DNA of 64,000 nt, from NCBI RefSeq assembly GCF_050859025.1, contig NZ_CP138200.1:5456001-5520000 (forward strand). Reading direction: 5' to 3'. The stretch comes from Wukongibacter sp050859025. Its GTDB lineage: Bacteria > Bacillota > Clostridia > Peptostreptococcales > Caminicellaceae. Under the pieces are notes generated by a model. That model made no database searches. It was not told the DNA's origin and saw only the letters and a list, made by a program, of their open reading frames with translations. Positions within the stretch are counted from its first letter, which is position 1. Each line of letters starts with the position of its first letter. The translations under genes and the position numbers were made by a program. This document shows, piece after piece, positions 42,671 to 51,841 of the stretch.

Positions 42671-43658
42671 ATGAAAAATATTTGGGTTACAAAATTAAAT
42701 GAAGATCCAATTGAGTGGCTCTTATCAAGTAATACATGGACAAAATATATGACACTTATAGATTTGTTGGAAAAATCAAAAGAATCAGATGAAGTTTTAC
42801 AGGTCAGAAAAGATTAGAACAAGATCACTTGGTTTTACAATTGATAAAAGAAGCTGGTCAGTGGTTTTCTGTTCCTCCAAAAAGGCATGACGATTCAAAA
42901 ATGTCTCATTATCAATTAAAAATGTTAGCTGATTTCGGTTTTAATGAATCGAACCCAAAGATCAAATCTATTACTGAATTTGCTATGAATTATATAGAAA
43001 ATGATTTGTTTGCGATAAAACAGGCCTTACCTAAAAAAGACTCCAACCCTAAAATTGGTGACAATTTTAATGAATGGCATGCTCTTCCCTGTGATTCGCC
43101 AGTGATCTCTTCAACTTTATATCGATTAGGCAACCGAAGTGAGGCATTAATAAAATCGATAGATTTAATTAGAGAAAAGTGGAATAATGAAACTGGCTAG
43201 TTTTGCGATCTTTTTTTGTTAGTGGTCAGTTTAAAAAACATAAAGTTGGCTGTATGATGGCCGGTTTAGAAGCACTTGAATTGTTTTCTCTATTTTCGAA
43301 CACAGAAAAAGATATTTATATAAAGAATGCATTTTACCCATTAGAGTACCACAAAGATTATGGAAAATCACTCTATTACTTTGGGCGATCTAAAAAGTTC
43401 TGGTCTTTTAAGTATCCATTTGTTTGGTATAATGCTTTATACATTGCGAAGATACTCAGCCGGTTTGACTTTTTTAAAGAAGAAGTACTTCTAAAAGAAA
43501 TTATTGACTGGATATTAGAATCTCAGGATAATGATGGACGGTTTAAACCAACATTTATGTTTATGCATTATAAAAATTGGGATTTCGCCAATAAAAAAGA
43601 GGCTTCGCCATGGATTACATATTTATGCTGTAAAATATTGAAGCAGTACTTTTCATAG
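42671..43658 (+). pseudogene. Prenyltransferase/squalene-cyclase-repeat-like protein, broken in three
   Basis: Start ATG 42671 behind AGGAGGTTAAATATA. The three frames read in order MKNIWVTKLNEDPIEWLL, then DHLVLQLIKEAGQWFSVPP, then KKHKVGCMMAGLEALELFS, ending ILESQDNDGRFKPTFMF. Frameshifts lie near 42805 and 43200. The pattern of W-rich helical repeats with DNDGRF suggests an alpha/alpha-toroid of the terpenoid-cyclase type, but there is no DxDD catalytic motif. Function unknown, now inactive. Confidence 0.65.
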
Positions 43659-43677
43659 AGATATTGTTATTTTAAAG

Positions 43678-44040
43678 AGGAATAAGAAAAACGATACTTT
43701 CGACTTTATGGATATTTGTAATTTTTAACTATATGTATTGTGATATTCTAGGGCTAATGAATTCAGGATTATTAAAACAATATATTACCGGAATAGTAAA
43801 CGGACTTGTAATGAGTGAGGGTTTTTTATTATTCGGTGCAATATTAATGGAAATACCCATTGCGATGATTTTGCTATCCCGAACATTAAATTATCAGGCA
43901 AATCGGTGGACAAACATTATTGCAACTTCAATAAAGACTATCGCTATAATATAAATAATGTTTATTGGAACGCCGACGCTTTATTAAATCCTTTTCAGAA
44001 CTATTGAATGTTATAATATATTTATACGATAATTTGAAAA
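43678..44040 (+). pseudogene. DUF6326-like membrane protein with stop codons
   Basis: The frame reads ILSTLWIFVIFNYMYCDILG, GFLLFGAILMEIPIAMILLS and RTLNYQANRWTNII, a four-helix DUF6326-type protein. Two in-frame TAA codons (after TIAII, and after GTPTLY) interrupt the C-terminal half, and no proper start precedes it. Confidence 0.65.
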
Positions 44041-44299
44041 TTATTCCAAAGAAAAATCCACCGACATTACATCAGTGGATTTTGTTCTTATTATTCAGTT
44101 TCTTATATCCCTACATTTCACATCCAGAAGCCAAGTCTTACGACAATCTCATCTTTTAGTTCCTTGTTACGGTAATTCGCAATATCTGTCTTAAACATAA
44201 AAAGCTTGGTTTTTAGCGGTATATGAGCGAATATAATCAGTCTTTTTTGTATATGATGGTGTCAAGTTAGGACAAAAATAAACTTTCTCTTTCTCTCTT

Positions 44300-45358
44300 T
44301 TAATTCACTCTAATTCTAACCTCAAATACTGTTCTGTCTTCATTACTGTTAACTTCGACTAATCCTTCATGCATGTCTATAATTTTCTTTACTATAGATA
44401 ACCCTAAACCAGAGCTGTGTTTTTCATTACCCTTATAGAGACGATCAAAAACATAAGGTAAATCCTTATCAGGAATCTTATTCTTATAATTGATTACACT
44501 AATTACCGCGTACTGATTATCCCTATTAAGCTTTATATCTAAATACTTTCCTTTTTTTCCATATAAAATTGCATTATTTATAAGATTATCAAAGACTCTT
44601 GTTAAGAGTATAGGATCAACATAAGCAATAAGCTTTTCGTCGGTAAATAATAGTCTATACTCCATATGTACTTCATTTAATATAGGTATAAATCCTATAA
44701 CCACTTGCTCAATTAGTTCACCTAAGTTAATATTTTTTTTATTTATACTGATACTATTACTGTAAAATTTAGAATATTCGAACAAATAATCTATGTGAAT
44801 CTTTAATTGCTTACACTTATCGTTAGCAATGCCAATATATCTATTAGCATTATGATTTTCTAAATCAATATTGTCAATTAACTCTAGATACCCAAGTATT
44901 GATGTAAGAGGTGTCCGCAGATCATGTGATATATTAGTGATTAACTCACACCTAGCTCTCTCTAATCTGCGCTCTTCATTTATAGAAGACTTAAGTCTAC
45001 CAGCCATTACATTAACCGTTCTAGCCATTTCACCTAACTCATCAGATGTTTTAACTGGAATACTAATATCCAAGTTACCATTTGATATAACTTCAAGTGT
45101 CGTTGTTATTTCTTCCAAGTATTTTAATTTATTCTTTATAATAAGCAAGAAGAATGATATAGTCAATATAGCAAATATAAATAGAAAAATGATTATAAAT
45201 AGAAGAATATGTTGATTGAAAAATATGGCAAACCACATAGACTGTGAAGCTATTATAAAAGCAATACTTAATAATATAATACCTATACTTGCTAATCCTG
45301 CACTCATGAATATAGCAATAATTAATTTTACTCTAATGTTATTTACTTTAATCTTCAA
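44300..45358 (-). CDS. VanS-like sensor histidine kinase
   Basis: 352 aa from a TTG at 45358 behind GGGGAG; a TTG at 45388 is an alternative. Two membrane helices (about residues 10-32 and 50-72), a HAMP domain, DHp box with phosphoacceptor His (ITNISHDLRTPLTSILGYLE) and HATPase motifs N (FDNLINNAILYG), G1-like and G2 (HSSGLGLSIVKKI). The short extracytoplasmic loop suggests intramembrane or cell-wall stress sensing. Overlaps the regulator gene by 11 nt. Confidence 0.9.
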   Translation of the reverse strand: MKIKVNNIRVKLIIAIFMSAGLASIGIILLSIAFIIASQSMWFAIFFNQHILLFIIIFLFIFAILTISFFLLIIKNKLKYLEEITTTLEVISNGNLDISIPVKTSDELGEMARTVNVMAGRLKSSINEERRLERARCELITNISHDLRTPLTSILGYLELIDNIDLENHNANRYIGIANDKCKQLKIHIDYLFEYSKFYSNSISINKKNINLGELIEQVVIGFIPILNEVHMEYRLLFTDEKLIAYVDPILLTRVFDNLINNAILYGKKGKYLDIKLNRDNQYAVISVINYKNKIPDKDLPYVFDRLYKGNEKHSSGLGLSIVKKIIDMHEGLVEVNSNEDRTVFEVRIRVN

Positions 45359-46046
45359 TCTTATAACCAACTCCCCATACTGTTTCAATCAACTTTGGTT
45401 CTTTAGGATTCCCCTCAATTTTTTCTCTTAATCTCCAAATATGCACCATGACAGTATTGTTAGACTCAAAATACTTTTCTTCCCATATCTTCTCAAATAT
45501 CTCTTCCGTACTGAAAACTGTACCTAAATTACTTGCTAACAAAAGTAATATCTTATATTCTGTTGGGGTAAGATTAATTAATTCATCATAAAGAGTGACC
45601 TTATGGTTATTCTTATTTATCACTAATCCCTTTACTGTAATGATGTTATTACTATGATTCTGATTATTTGATTTATTAAGATATAGATATCTTCTAACTT
45701 GTGATTTTATTCGTGCTATCAATTCCATTGGATTAAAAGGTTTAACCATATAGTCATCAGCTCCTATACCTAAACCTAATATTTTATCTATATCTTGTGA
45801 TTTTGAACTAAGCATTATTATTGGTATATTATTATCTTCTCTTATAATCTTGCAGACCTGAAGCCCATCTATTCCAGGCATCATGATATCTAAAACAACG
45901 AGGTCAATATCATTTTGGCTCAATATTTCCAAGCCACTCTTACCATTATAAGCTTTATACACATTATAACCTTCATTGGTTAAATATATATCCATTAATT
46001 CAATTATAGCTTCTTCATCATCGATGATTAAGATATTATTATTCAC
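45348..46046 (-). CDS. OmpR/VanR-like response regulator
   Basis: 232 aa from a GTG at 46046 behind AAAGGGTTTGTCAA. Receiver domain with IIDDEEAI, phosphoacceptor Asp in LVVLDIMMPGIDG and Lys in MVKPFNP; C-terminal winged helix (LTPTEYKILLLLASNLG, VMVHIWRLREKIEG). It precedes and overlaps its kinase. The large CocE-type hydrolase gene directly upstream, same strand, may be a target or co-transcribed partner. Confidence 0.92.
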   Translation of the reverse strand: MNNNILIIDDEEAIIELMDIYLTNEGYNVYKAYNGKSGLEILSQNDIDLVVLDIMMPGIDGLQVCKIIREDNNIPIIMLSSKSQDIDKILGLGIGADDYMVKPFNPMELIARIKSQVRRYLYLNKSNNQNHSNNIITVKGLVINKNNHKVTLYDELINLTPTEYKILLLLASNLGTVFSTEEIFEKIWEEKYFESNNTVMVHIWRLREKIEGNPKEPKLIETVWGVGYKIED

Positions 46047-46132
46047 TTGACAAACCCTTTCTTTCAATATGGAATATTTTTAAACCCTGATTATTCATTA
46101 CAATCAATATATCAGAATTTAATTATAACATA

Positions 46133-47995
46133 TCAGTCTCTAATTTTCATAGGGAGCTCAACATATGAAGATAATATATTATTTCTCTGCACTTCAATTG
46201 TAACATCTTCATTATCACTTGGTACCTTCTTAAAATTTGCTGAGTCATGACCAGCTATTGCAATTCTTATACTGTGCCCCTTCTTGATTAGAACGGATGT
46301 TGCATACATCCCTATTTTAAGCTCAGTATTTTGGCCTGGAGTCAATGAGCGTCCCTCGTTTTTATGAAAAGAATGCTTTGGACCAATTGGTGTATATCCT
46401 AAATCTTTATCTGTCACTTTTTTATGGATTGCTCTAAGTTGCCCCTCTGTAATATAAGTAACTGTTCCATCAGGTGCTACATTTTCTAAGTAAACATAAA
46501 ATGCTCCATCAGTTGTATCTGATGATACATTTAAAGTAACAACAGGAATGCCTGTTATTTCAACATTATTCTCTAATGGCTTACTTGTATAAGTAAGAAG
46601 TTTACTATCTTCTTGCGCTCTATTAGGATAATTAATTACCCCCCCACCTATGTTCGTAAACCATCTATTGTTTTGACCTGTAGTTGCAGTAAAATCTACT
46701 TTATAAGTATCTGAGCCATCTTGCTTTTCTGGTTTGTTATAGCTTAGCTTTTTATCATTATCGAAATATAGTATTTTATTATTAAATCCTTTAACTGGCC
46801 AAGTCTTTGTAGTTTTCCATTTTCCCTCACCAAGTGTATAGTATCTAATCTTACTTTCAATATTGTTATTTTTGTCTTCTTTAAGACAAATATCGAAAAA
46901 GCTTATTACCTCTTTAGCTTGCATTGTCTCAAGTTGTCTACGTTGCATAAAAATTTCTTTCTCTGTAGATGCATTCTCCATAAATGGGTCAAAAGAATGA
47001 TAACCTCCATGACTCCAAGGCCCAATTATTAATTCCTGTTTATTATTATAAGTTAAAAATCTTTCTATCGCCCCATTTACTGTACCAGCATCATGCCATC
47101 CTACTCTAACATGAATAGGCACTTCTGATTTCTGTATTTCCTGCTTATAGATATATGGTGAAAGAGATTCCGCTTTATAATCGTTTGTTAGATTATCATC
47201 AAAAAATGTTATGTTATTAATCGCCTTATAAATATCTATAGTATTATGCTCTGCTATTGCTTGATTTAGCATTTTTTCATTTTTGTCATTATCAACAGGT
47301 GCTACACCCCCATTAAATAAATCTGTTTCATTTGCATCCATAGCTTTATTTGATTCACTCCATTTTCTGATTAATACTTCATTGTAAATACCTCCTGGTA
47401 AAGCAGATTGCTTCATGGGATTAAAATCAGGATATAATGGTGCTGATGCTAATAAAGCCTTGTTGTTAGAAATCATTGCAAGTTCCGCTGTATTACCACT
47501 GTATGATACACCATATGTTCCTACTTTACCATTAGACCACCACTGCTTTGTTACCCATTCTATTATTTGATTCATATCATCTATCTCTTCTTTTGACCAT
47601 TCCATATCTCTTCGTCCAAATGATGCCCCTGATCCTCTCGCATCTACTCTTATTACTGCATAATTTGACTTTAATAGAGTCTCATAAAATATTGATTCTG
47701 CTTCTTTTGCTATACCAAGATTCATTAATGCATTAAGTATAAATGACTTCTTATATTTCGTACCGTATCTAGTTGTCTCCATTATGGTAGGTACTTTATC
47801 ATTTTTTTGCATTCCATATGGCAATGATATTCTTACTGCAATTTTTGTATCATCTTTCATAGTCACATATGTTGATTGATTTTGTGCACATCCTGCTGGC
47901 AACATAGGCGCTCTTTCTGGCATAAAACCAGCTATTATAACTACTAATACACCTATTACCAATAATGCTAATATAGCTAATACTATTTTCTTCAT
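46133..47995 (-). CDS. CocE/NonD-family hydrolase, membrane-anchored
   Basis: 620 aa. An N-terminal hydrophobic helix (IVLAILALLVIGVLVVIIAG) anchors or exports it. The X-Pro-dipeptidyl-peptidase/cocaine-esterase core has an acidic RGSGASFGRRD, nucleophile GTYGVSYSG (near residue 168), Asp segment GWHDAGT and His in GPWSHGGYHSFDP (near residue 325). A C-terminal jelly-roll domain follows (YVYLENVAPDGTVTYI, GHSIRIAIAGHDS). It hydrolyses amide or ester bonds of unknown substrates. RBS AGGAGGATCTTATT. A MITE inserted 24 nt upstream separates it from its former promoter. Confidence 0.88.
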   Translation of the reverse strand: MKKIVLAILALLVIGVLVVIIAGFMPERAPMLPAGCAQNQSTYVTMKDDTKIAVRISLPYGMQKNDKVPTIMETTRYGTKYKKSFILNALMNLGIAKEAESIFYETLLKSNYAVIRVDARGSGASFGRRDMEWSKEEIDDMNQIIEWVTKQWWSNGKVGTYGVSYSGNTAELAMISNNKALLASAPLYPDFNPMKQSALPGGIYNEVLIRKWSESNKAMDANETDLFNGGVAPVDNDKNEKMLNQAIAEHNTIDIYKAINNITFFDDNLTNDYKAESLSPYIYKQEIQKSEVPIHVRVGWHDAGTVNGAIERFLTYNNKQELIIGPWSHGGYHSFDPFMENASTEKEIFMQRRQLETMQAKEVISFFDICLKEDKNNNIESKIRYYTLGEGKWKTTKTWPVKGFNNKILYFDNDKKLSYNKPEKQDGSDTYKVDFTATTGQNNRWFTNIGGGVINYPNRAQEDSKLLTYTSKPLENNVEITGIPVVTLNVSSDTTDGAFYVYLENVAPDGTVTYITEGQLRAIHKKVTDKDLGYTPIGPKHSFHKNEGRSLTPGQNTELKIGMYATSVLIKKGHSIRIAIAGHDSANFKKVPSDNEDVTIEVQRNNILSSYVELPMKIRD

Positions 47996-48019
47996 AATAA
48001 GATCCTCCTATACAATAAG

Positions 48020-48283
48020 GGTAGTGTAAAGTTTTTATATAATAATTATGCTAACTTAAGTATTTACAGTAGGTTGAGCTACTTTTAGTGTATCCCCCCC
48101 TACTCTCCTCCATTCCTTCCTCGTTACTAGCAAAAATTGTGCTTTTAAATCATTGTCAAGCCCGGGCGTAAGCCCGTTCATTTCAGGCTTTACAATGATT
48201 TATAAAGCATAATACAATCGATAAAGAGGAAGAGAATGTCTCAAGTTATGTTAACAAGTTTTCATATCTCACTTTACACTATC
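48020..48283. mobile_element. 264-bp MITE with 8-bp target-site duplication
   Basis: The ends GGTAGTGTAAAGT and (inverted) GATAGTGTAAAGT differ by one base, and the direct repeat ACAATAAG flanks both sides (48012-48019, 48284-48291). Inside is a strong hairpin, TGCTTTTAAATCATTGT...ACAATGATTTATAAAGCA (48140-48209), with CGGGC-GTAA-GCCCG in its loop. There is no coding capacity. The 8-bp duplication points to IS256-family mobilisation. Confidence 0.85.
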
Positions 48284-48524
48284 ACAATAAGTAAATTTAA
48301 ATACACTAATATTTTATATCCGTTATTATTTTACTGTTTAACTTATTGCTTAAGAATTTCTTACGATTTTATTACATTGTGTCTTGACCTGTAAATAGAT
48401 AGAGAGTTTTCCCGAATAGTTCGTTCTTGTTCTAATTCTCCTTCATCATATATATTCTTAATATGCTCATTAATGGTAAAAAACTATTACTGCGCGAAAA
48501 GAATCGGTAATATCAACGCAAAAA

Positions 48525-48635
48525 CCATTAACAACAGCTATCGTGGATCGTTTAGTCCATCATTCACATATAGTAGTATTTTCAGGAGAGAGCTACCGTT
48601 TAAAACAGTCAATACAAAGGCAAAGAAACTCATAA
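48525..48635 (+). pseudogene. IS21 IstB C-terminal remnant
   Basis: LTTAIVDRLVHHSHIVVFSG followed by ESYRLKQS and a stop is the C-terminal end of IstB helper ATPases of IS21 elements. Nothing of istA or the ATP-binding part remains. Confidence 0.75.
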
Positions 48636-48639
48636 ATTA

Positions 48640-49160
48640 ATTAAGTTGATAAGTGGTGTACTTTTCACTGCATTTTTATGTATTTTTTACTTGCAAAACA
48701 CAATGTCTTACAAACACAGCATGAGTAGTTATTCTTATTTAGCAACCGCTCTTTCTGTTTCTTTCCAATCTTCTTCCTTTCGCTCATATACCATAACTCC
48801 TTTATAACTTATCCTGCTTAATCTGATTCCATATAACTTTGGTATTCCCGACACTCAGCAATTAATTGTTCCTTTTGACCCTTCATTATAGACATTAGTA
48901 GCACGATATTATTACTCCATCAAAAAAATTTTACTATTAATTTCACATGACTATAATACTTAAGTTTAAAACATTACTTTATTTGTAATTATACTTATAA
49001 TAGCTGTTCATTCATATAGTTCTATAACTCATCTTAAATTTATACCAAAATTATACATTGTCTTCACATATATTTCAATTAATAACGTACCTTACTATTG
49101 TTTTTCTTACCCTTTCACAATCTTTATTATAACAAAATCAATTACTTATTTAACCCATAA
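48640..49160. other. Relict intergenic DNA
   Basis: Minus-strand stretches KGQKEQLIAECREYQSYMES and MSERKKIGKKQKERLLNKN...CCVC look like fragments of transposon or HNH-type genes, too short and interrupted to annotate. An imperfect hairpin CCGATAAAGC/GCCTTACCGG lies at 49166-49197. Confidence 0.35.
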
Positions 49161-49260
49161 GAAAACCGATAAAGCCTTTTACAATATGCCTTACCGGTCA
49201 AATAAATTTTTATTATGTAACTATCATATAAGCTGAAATACAGATTATTTAATCATAAAA

Positions 49261-49290
49261 AGCCCATAAGATTTTAAAATCCTATAGGCT
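49261..49290 (-). terminator. Terminator downstream of the methyltransferase
   Basis: AGCC-ATA-GATTTTAAAATC-TAT-GGCT with symmetric mismatches, followed on the minus strand by TTTTTATG. About 290 nt past the nearest stop. Confidence 0.6.
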
Positions 49291-49583
49291 CTGTTGCTAA
49301 ACATGTACATCCATTCTCTCTAGTAGCGGACATGATATTTAGTTAAAAGTTTAATTGATATTCCTGTGATACCAAAAGAAACAATGCTATTATCTTATAT
49401 ACCTCAAACTAATTTTTAAATGCTACTGATTTTTTATCTAATTCTAATATAATTTTCCCTATTTCCTATCTTATTTAAATTCATCTCCAGTTTAATAATA
49501 ACTATTGTCTATTATTTGTTTTAATAAGTATTTATTTTTATGCAATTAACGTAAACATTTATCTATTTATATTTACGTATATT

Positions 49584-50420
49584 TTATTTTATAACTTTAT
49601 AAAAAGTGACACCTTTATCATTATATAATCCATTATCTTCTAATATATTTTTATAATTTTCAACTTTTTTAAAACCTAGTTTTTTAAAAATATTCTTAAT
49701 ATCATCTTCATCAAAATAGTGATTCCAAAAACGATATATTTTGTAATTATTTTCTTCATCAATAATTATATTTTCATCTAATATTGCTTTCTTTTCTGGA
49801 AAATGACTTGATTGTGACAAACATAAATATGGTTTATCCTGCCAAAATCCGGCTTTAGAAAATTCCCAATTTCTCTCAAACGTTAAATTATCAATGGTAT
49901 ATTTATTCAGAGCATCAAAGATAAAAATTCCACCTGGCTTTAATGCCTCGTAAACATTTTCTAACAACACTTCTCGCTCTTCTATAGATAACACTCCAAA
50001 ATCACAATAGATCATAATGATTAAATCAAATTTTTCTTTAAACTCTAATTTTAAATAATTTTCACAAATATAATTCACATCCAAATTATTTTGTATCGCA
50101 CTATTTTTTGCATATTCTATTGAGTTTTGAGAGAAATCTACACCTGTAACCTTATATCCTTTTTTTGCAAGTTTCTCTGTATATAGACCAGGACCACACC
50201 CTAAATCTAAAATATAACCATCATTTTTATCTAATTGTTCTAATATCCAGTTTATTATTTTATCAATGCTTTCTTCTTTTCTACTTGCGGTATTAATATC
50301 TGGGTTTATATGCACTTTAAGCAATTGTTTTGAAATATATTTATCTGTCCACATATTTGCCGTACCTTTTTCATAAGGCTTCACATCATTTACTAAACTC
50401 ATCATTTTTTTTATATTCAT
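49584..50420 (-). CDS. Class I SAM-dependent methyltransferase
   Basis: 278 aa. SAM motif I YILDLGCGPGLYTEKL (near residue 70), motif II TGVDFSQ and post-motif APGG-like LKPGGIFIFD (near residue 160). N-terminal region PYEKGTANMWTDKYISKQLL is typical of small-molecule C/N/O-methyltransferases in clostridia. Start behind GAGGAGTAGAAAAAG. It follows a second methyltransferase by 110 nt on the same strand and could share its transcript. Confidence 0.88.
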   Translation of the reverse strand: MNIKKMMSLVNDVKPYEKGTANMWTDKYISKQLLKVHINPDINTASRKEESIDKIINWILEQLDKNDGYILDLGCGPGLYTEKLAKKGYKVTGVDFSQNSIEYAKNSAIQNNLDVNYICENYLKLEFKEKFDLIIMIYCDFGVLSIEEREVLLENVYEALKPGGIFIFDALNKYTIDNLTFERNWEFSKAGFWQDKPYLCLSQSSHFPEKKAILDENIIIDEENNYKIYRFWNHYFDEDDIKNIFKKLGFKKVENYKNILEDNGLYNDKGVTFYKVIK

Positions 50421-50530
50421 CTTTTTCTACTCCTCTATACCTTTCTTTCTAATGAACAAAGGTAAATATTATTATTTATTTTGATTAAATTCCTATTTTC
50501 TTACATCTTATCAACCGCAGTCAAGAAAAT

Positions 50531-51325
50531 TTATAGATTTTCTCTTATATAATCACCTAACTTAGGTTGTACATTAAATATATTATGAAGCTTTTTATAA
50601 TCTTTTATAGAATTCTTATTAGCTAATCCCCCTCCTTTTACAGCTCTTACCATAACATTTTTAGGTGTTTTACTAGAGGATACATATTCAAATACATTAA
50701 CTTTATATCCCTTGCTTTCTAGTAATAATGTTCTCATAGAGTCTGCTATCATATCAACTAATCTTTCCTTATATACTCCATGTTTAGTAATGGAGGTTAA
50801 GGGATGTTTTTTTATCTTATTTCGAACAGTATGTTGACAACAAGATACCGTCATTATATATTTGGCATCTTCTAAAATTCCTTTGGCTATTGTCATATCA
50901 GTTGCTGTATCACACGCATGTAAACTATATACAATATCTGGCTTTACTTGAAATTTAACATTAAAAATATCATCGCATATAAATTCCATGTTATTTAATT
51001 TTAGTTTCTCTGCTGCTGCTCTTGATGCAGTTATAACATACTCATCGTAATCAATACAAACAAACTTAATTTTCCTCCTAGCAATCTTGGTAAAATAGTA
51101 ATTAGCAATAAAGGCTAAATAGCTTTTACCACATGCACAATCTACTAATACAATTTCTCTCTTTCGAGATAACCTATCTACAGCTTTATTTAAATGTAAT
51201 AAATAATTATAAATTTGTTCATTCTTTTTTAATCTTTGTCTATAATTTTTACCATTTTTGTTTGATAATCCAATTACTGAAAAAATGTATTCTAATTCAT
51301 TTGTTTCTAAATTTATATTTTTCAT
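50531..51325 (-). CDS. Methyltransf_32/METTL25-like methyltransferase
   Basis: 264 aa. IVLVDCACGKSYLAFIANYY (near residue 59) is the SAM-binding motif of the RRNAD1/METTL25-like group, and VYSLHACDTATD (near residue 130) is its diagnostic second motif, with VSCCQH afterwards. Members are suspected rRNA or tRNA methyltransferases. Start behind AAAGGATGTTAAA. A terminator and a long structured segment precede it on the same strand, so transcription may be controlled in the leader. Confidence 0.85.
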   Translation of the reverse strand: MKNINLETNELEYIFSVIGLSNKNGKNYRQRLKKNEQIYNYLLHLNKAVDRLSRKREIVLVDCACGKSYLAFIANYYFTKIARRKIKFVCIDYDEYVITASRAAAEKLKLNNMEFICDDIFNVKFQVKPDIVYSLHACDTATDMTIAKGILEDAKYIMTVSCCQHTVRNKIKKHPLTSITKHGVYKERLVDMIADSMRTLLLESKGYKVNVFEYVSSSKTPKNVMVRAVKGGGLANKNSIKDYKKLHNIFNVQPKLGDYIRENL

Positions 51326-51405
51326 TTTAACATCCTTTCACTTATCCTATAACTCTTGAATTTACATAATTTTCACAGCAATAACAATAACCTCGAAAAA
51401 ACAAA

Positions 51406-51430
51406 CCGTAGAGTAACCAAGACTCTACGG
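51406..51430 (-). terminator. Leader terminator ahead of the Methyltransf_32 gene
   Basis: CCGTAGAGT and ACTCTACGG form a perfect 9-bp stem; on the minus strand TTTGTTTTTT follows. It lies 80 nt before the methyltransferase start and 12 nt after the structured element. Confidence 0.85.
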
Positions 51431-51441
51431 CTAAAATAGAA

Positions 51442-51567
51442 AAGTAGCCCTAGAGAATATACAAAACCACAAACTGATAAATTAGGAACAACTAATAGAC
51501 TGTTTGTTTAAAACAGTCCTTCCTAATTATTCAGTTAACGAGTTTGTATTATTTCTCCAAGCTACTT
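51442..51567 (-). ncRNA. Candidate structured leader RNA (unknown class)
   Basis: A 126-nt near-complete fold-back: AAGTAGC...AGAGAATATACAAA...CAAACTGATAAATTAGGAA pairs with its far arm across an inner perfect hairpin (GACTGTTT-GTTTA-AAACAGTC, 51498-51518). Bulges are distributed along the stem. An intrinsic terminator follows at once, then a gene, the order of a transcriptional attenuator. The segment CTCTA in the 3' arm could alternatively pair with TAGAG of the terminator. No known riboswitch motif (T-box, SAM, guanidine) is seen. A palindromic MITE is the alternative. Confidence 0.5.
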
Positions 51568-51841
51568 ATGTTATTTGAAACAATATAACACTAAGTGGTC
51601 GGATGTCATTCCACCTTTTCTTACAAATTTAGTTATTGTTATTGCTTTTAATATTATCATATTAATAATAACATTTTTAAAATGCAAAATCAATCACTAG
51701 TTTAACTATAAAATCAAACTTATCCAATACTATTTTCTCTGCCACATCACATGCCTAATGTCCTAATGCTACAACCCTATATAAAATTTCCATCAGCAGA
51801 CCCTGTATTTCCAAGGTCTAAACCTACAACTATCACACCCA

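Noticed and set aside
48640..48900. HNH-endonuclease-like start (MSERKKIGKKQKERLL...CCVC)
   Set aside because: No second half of the HNH motif and frame lost within 40 codons.
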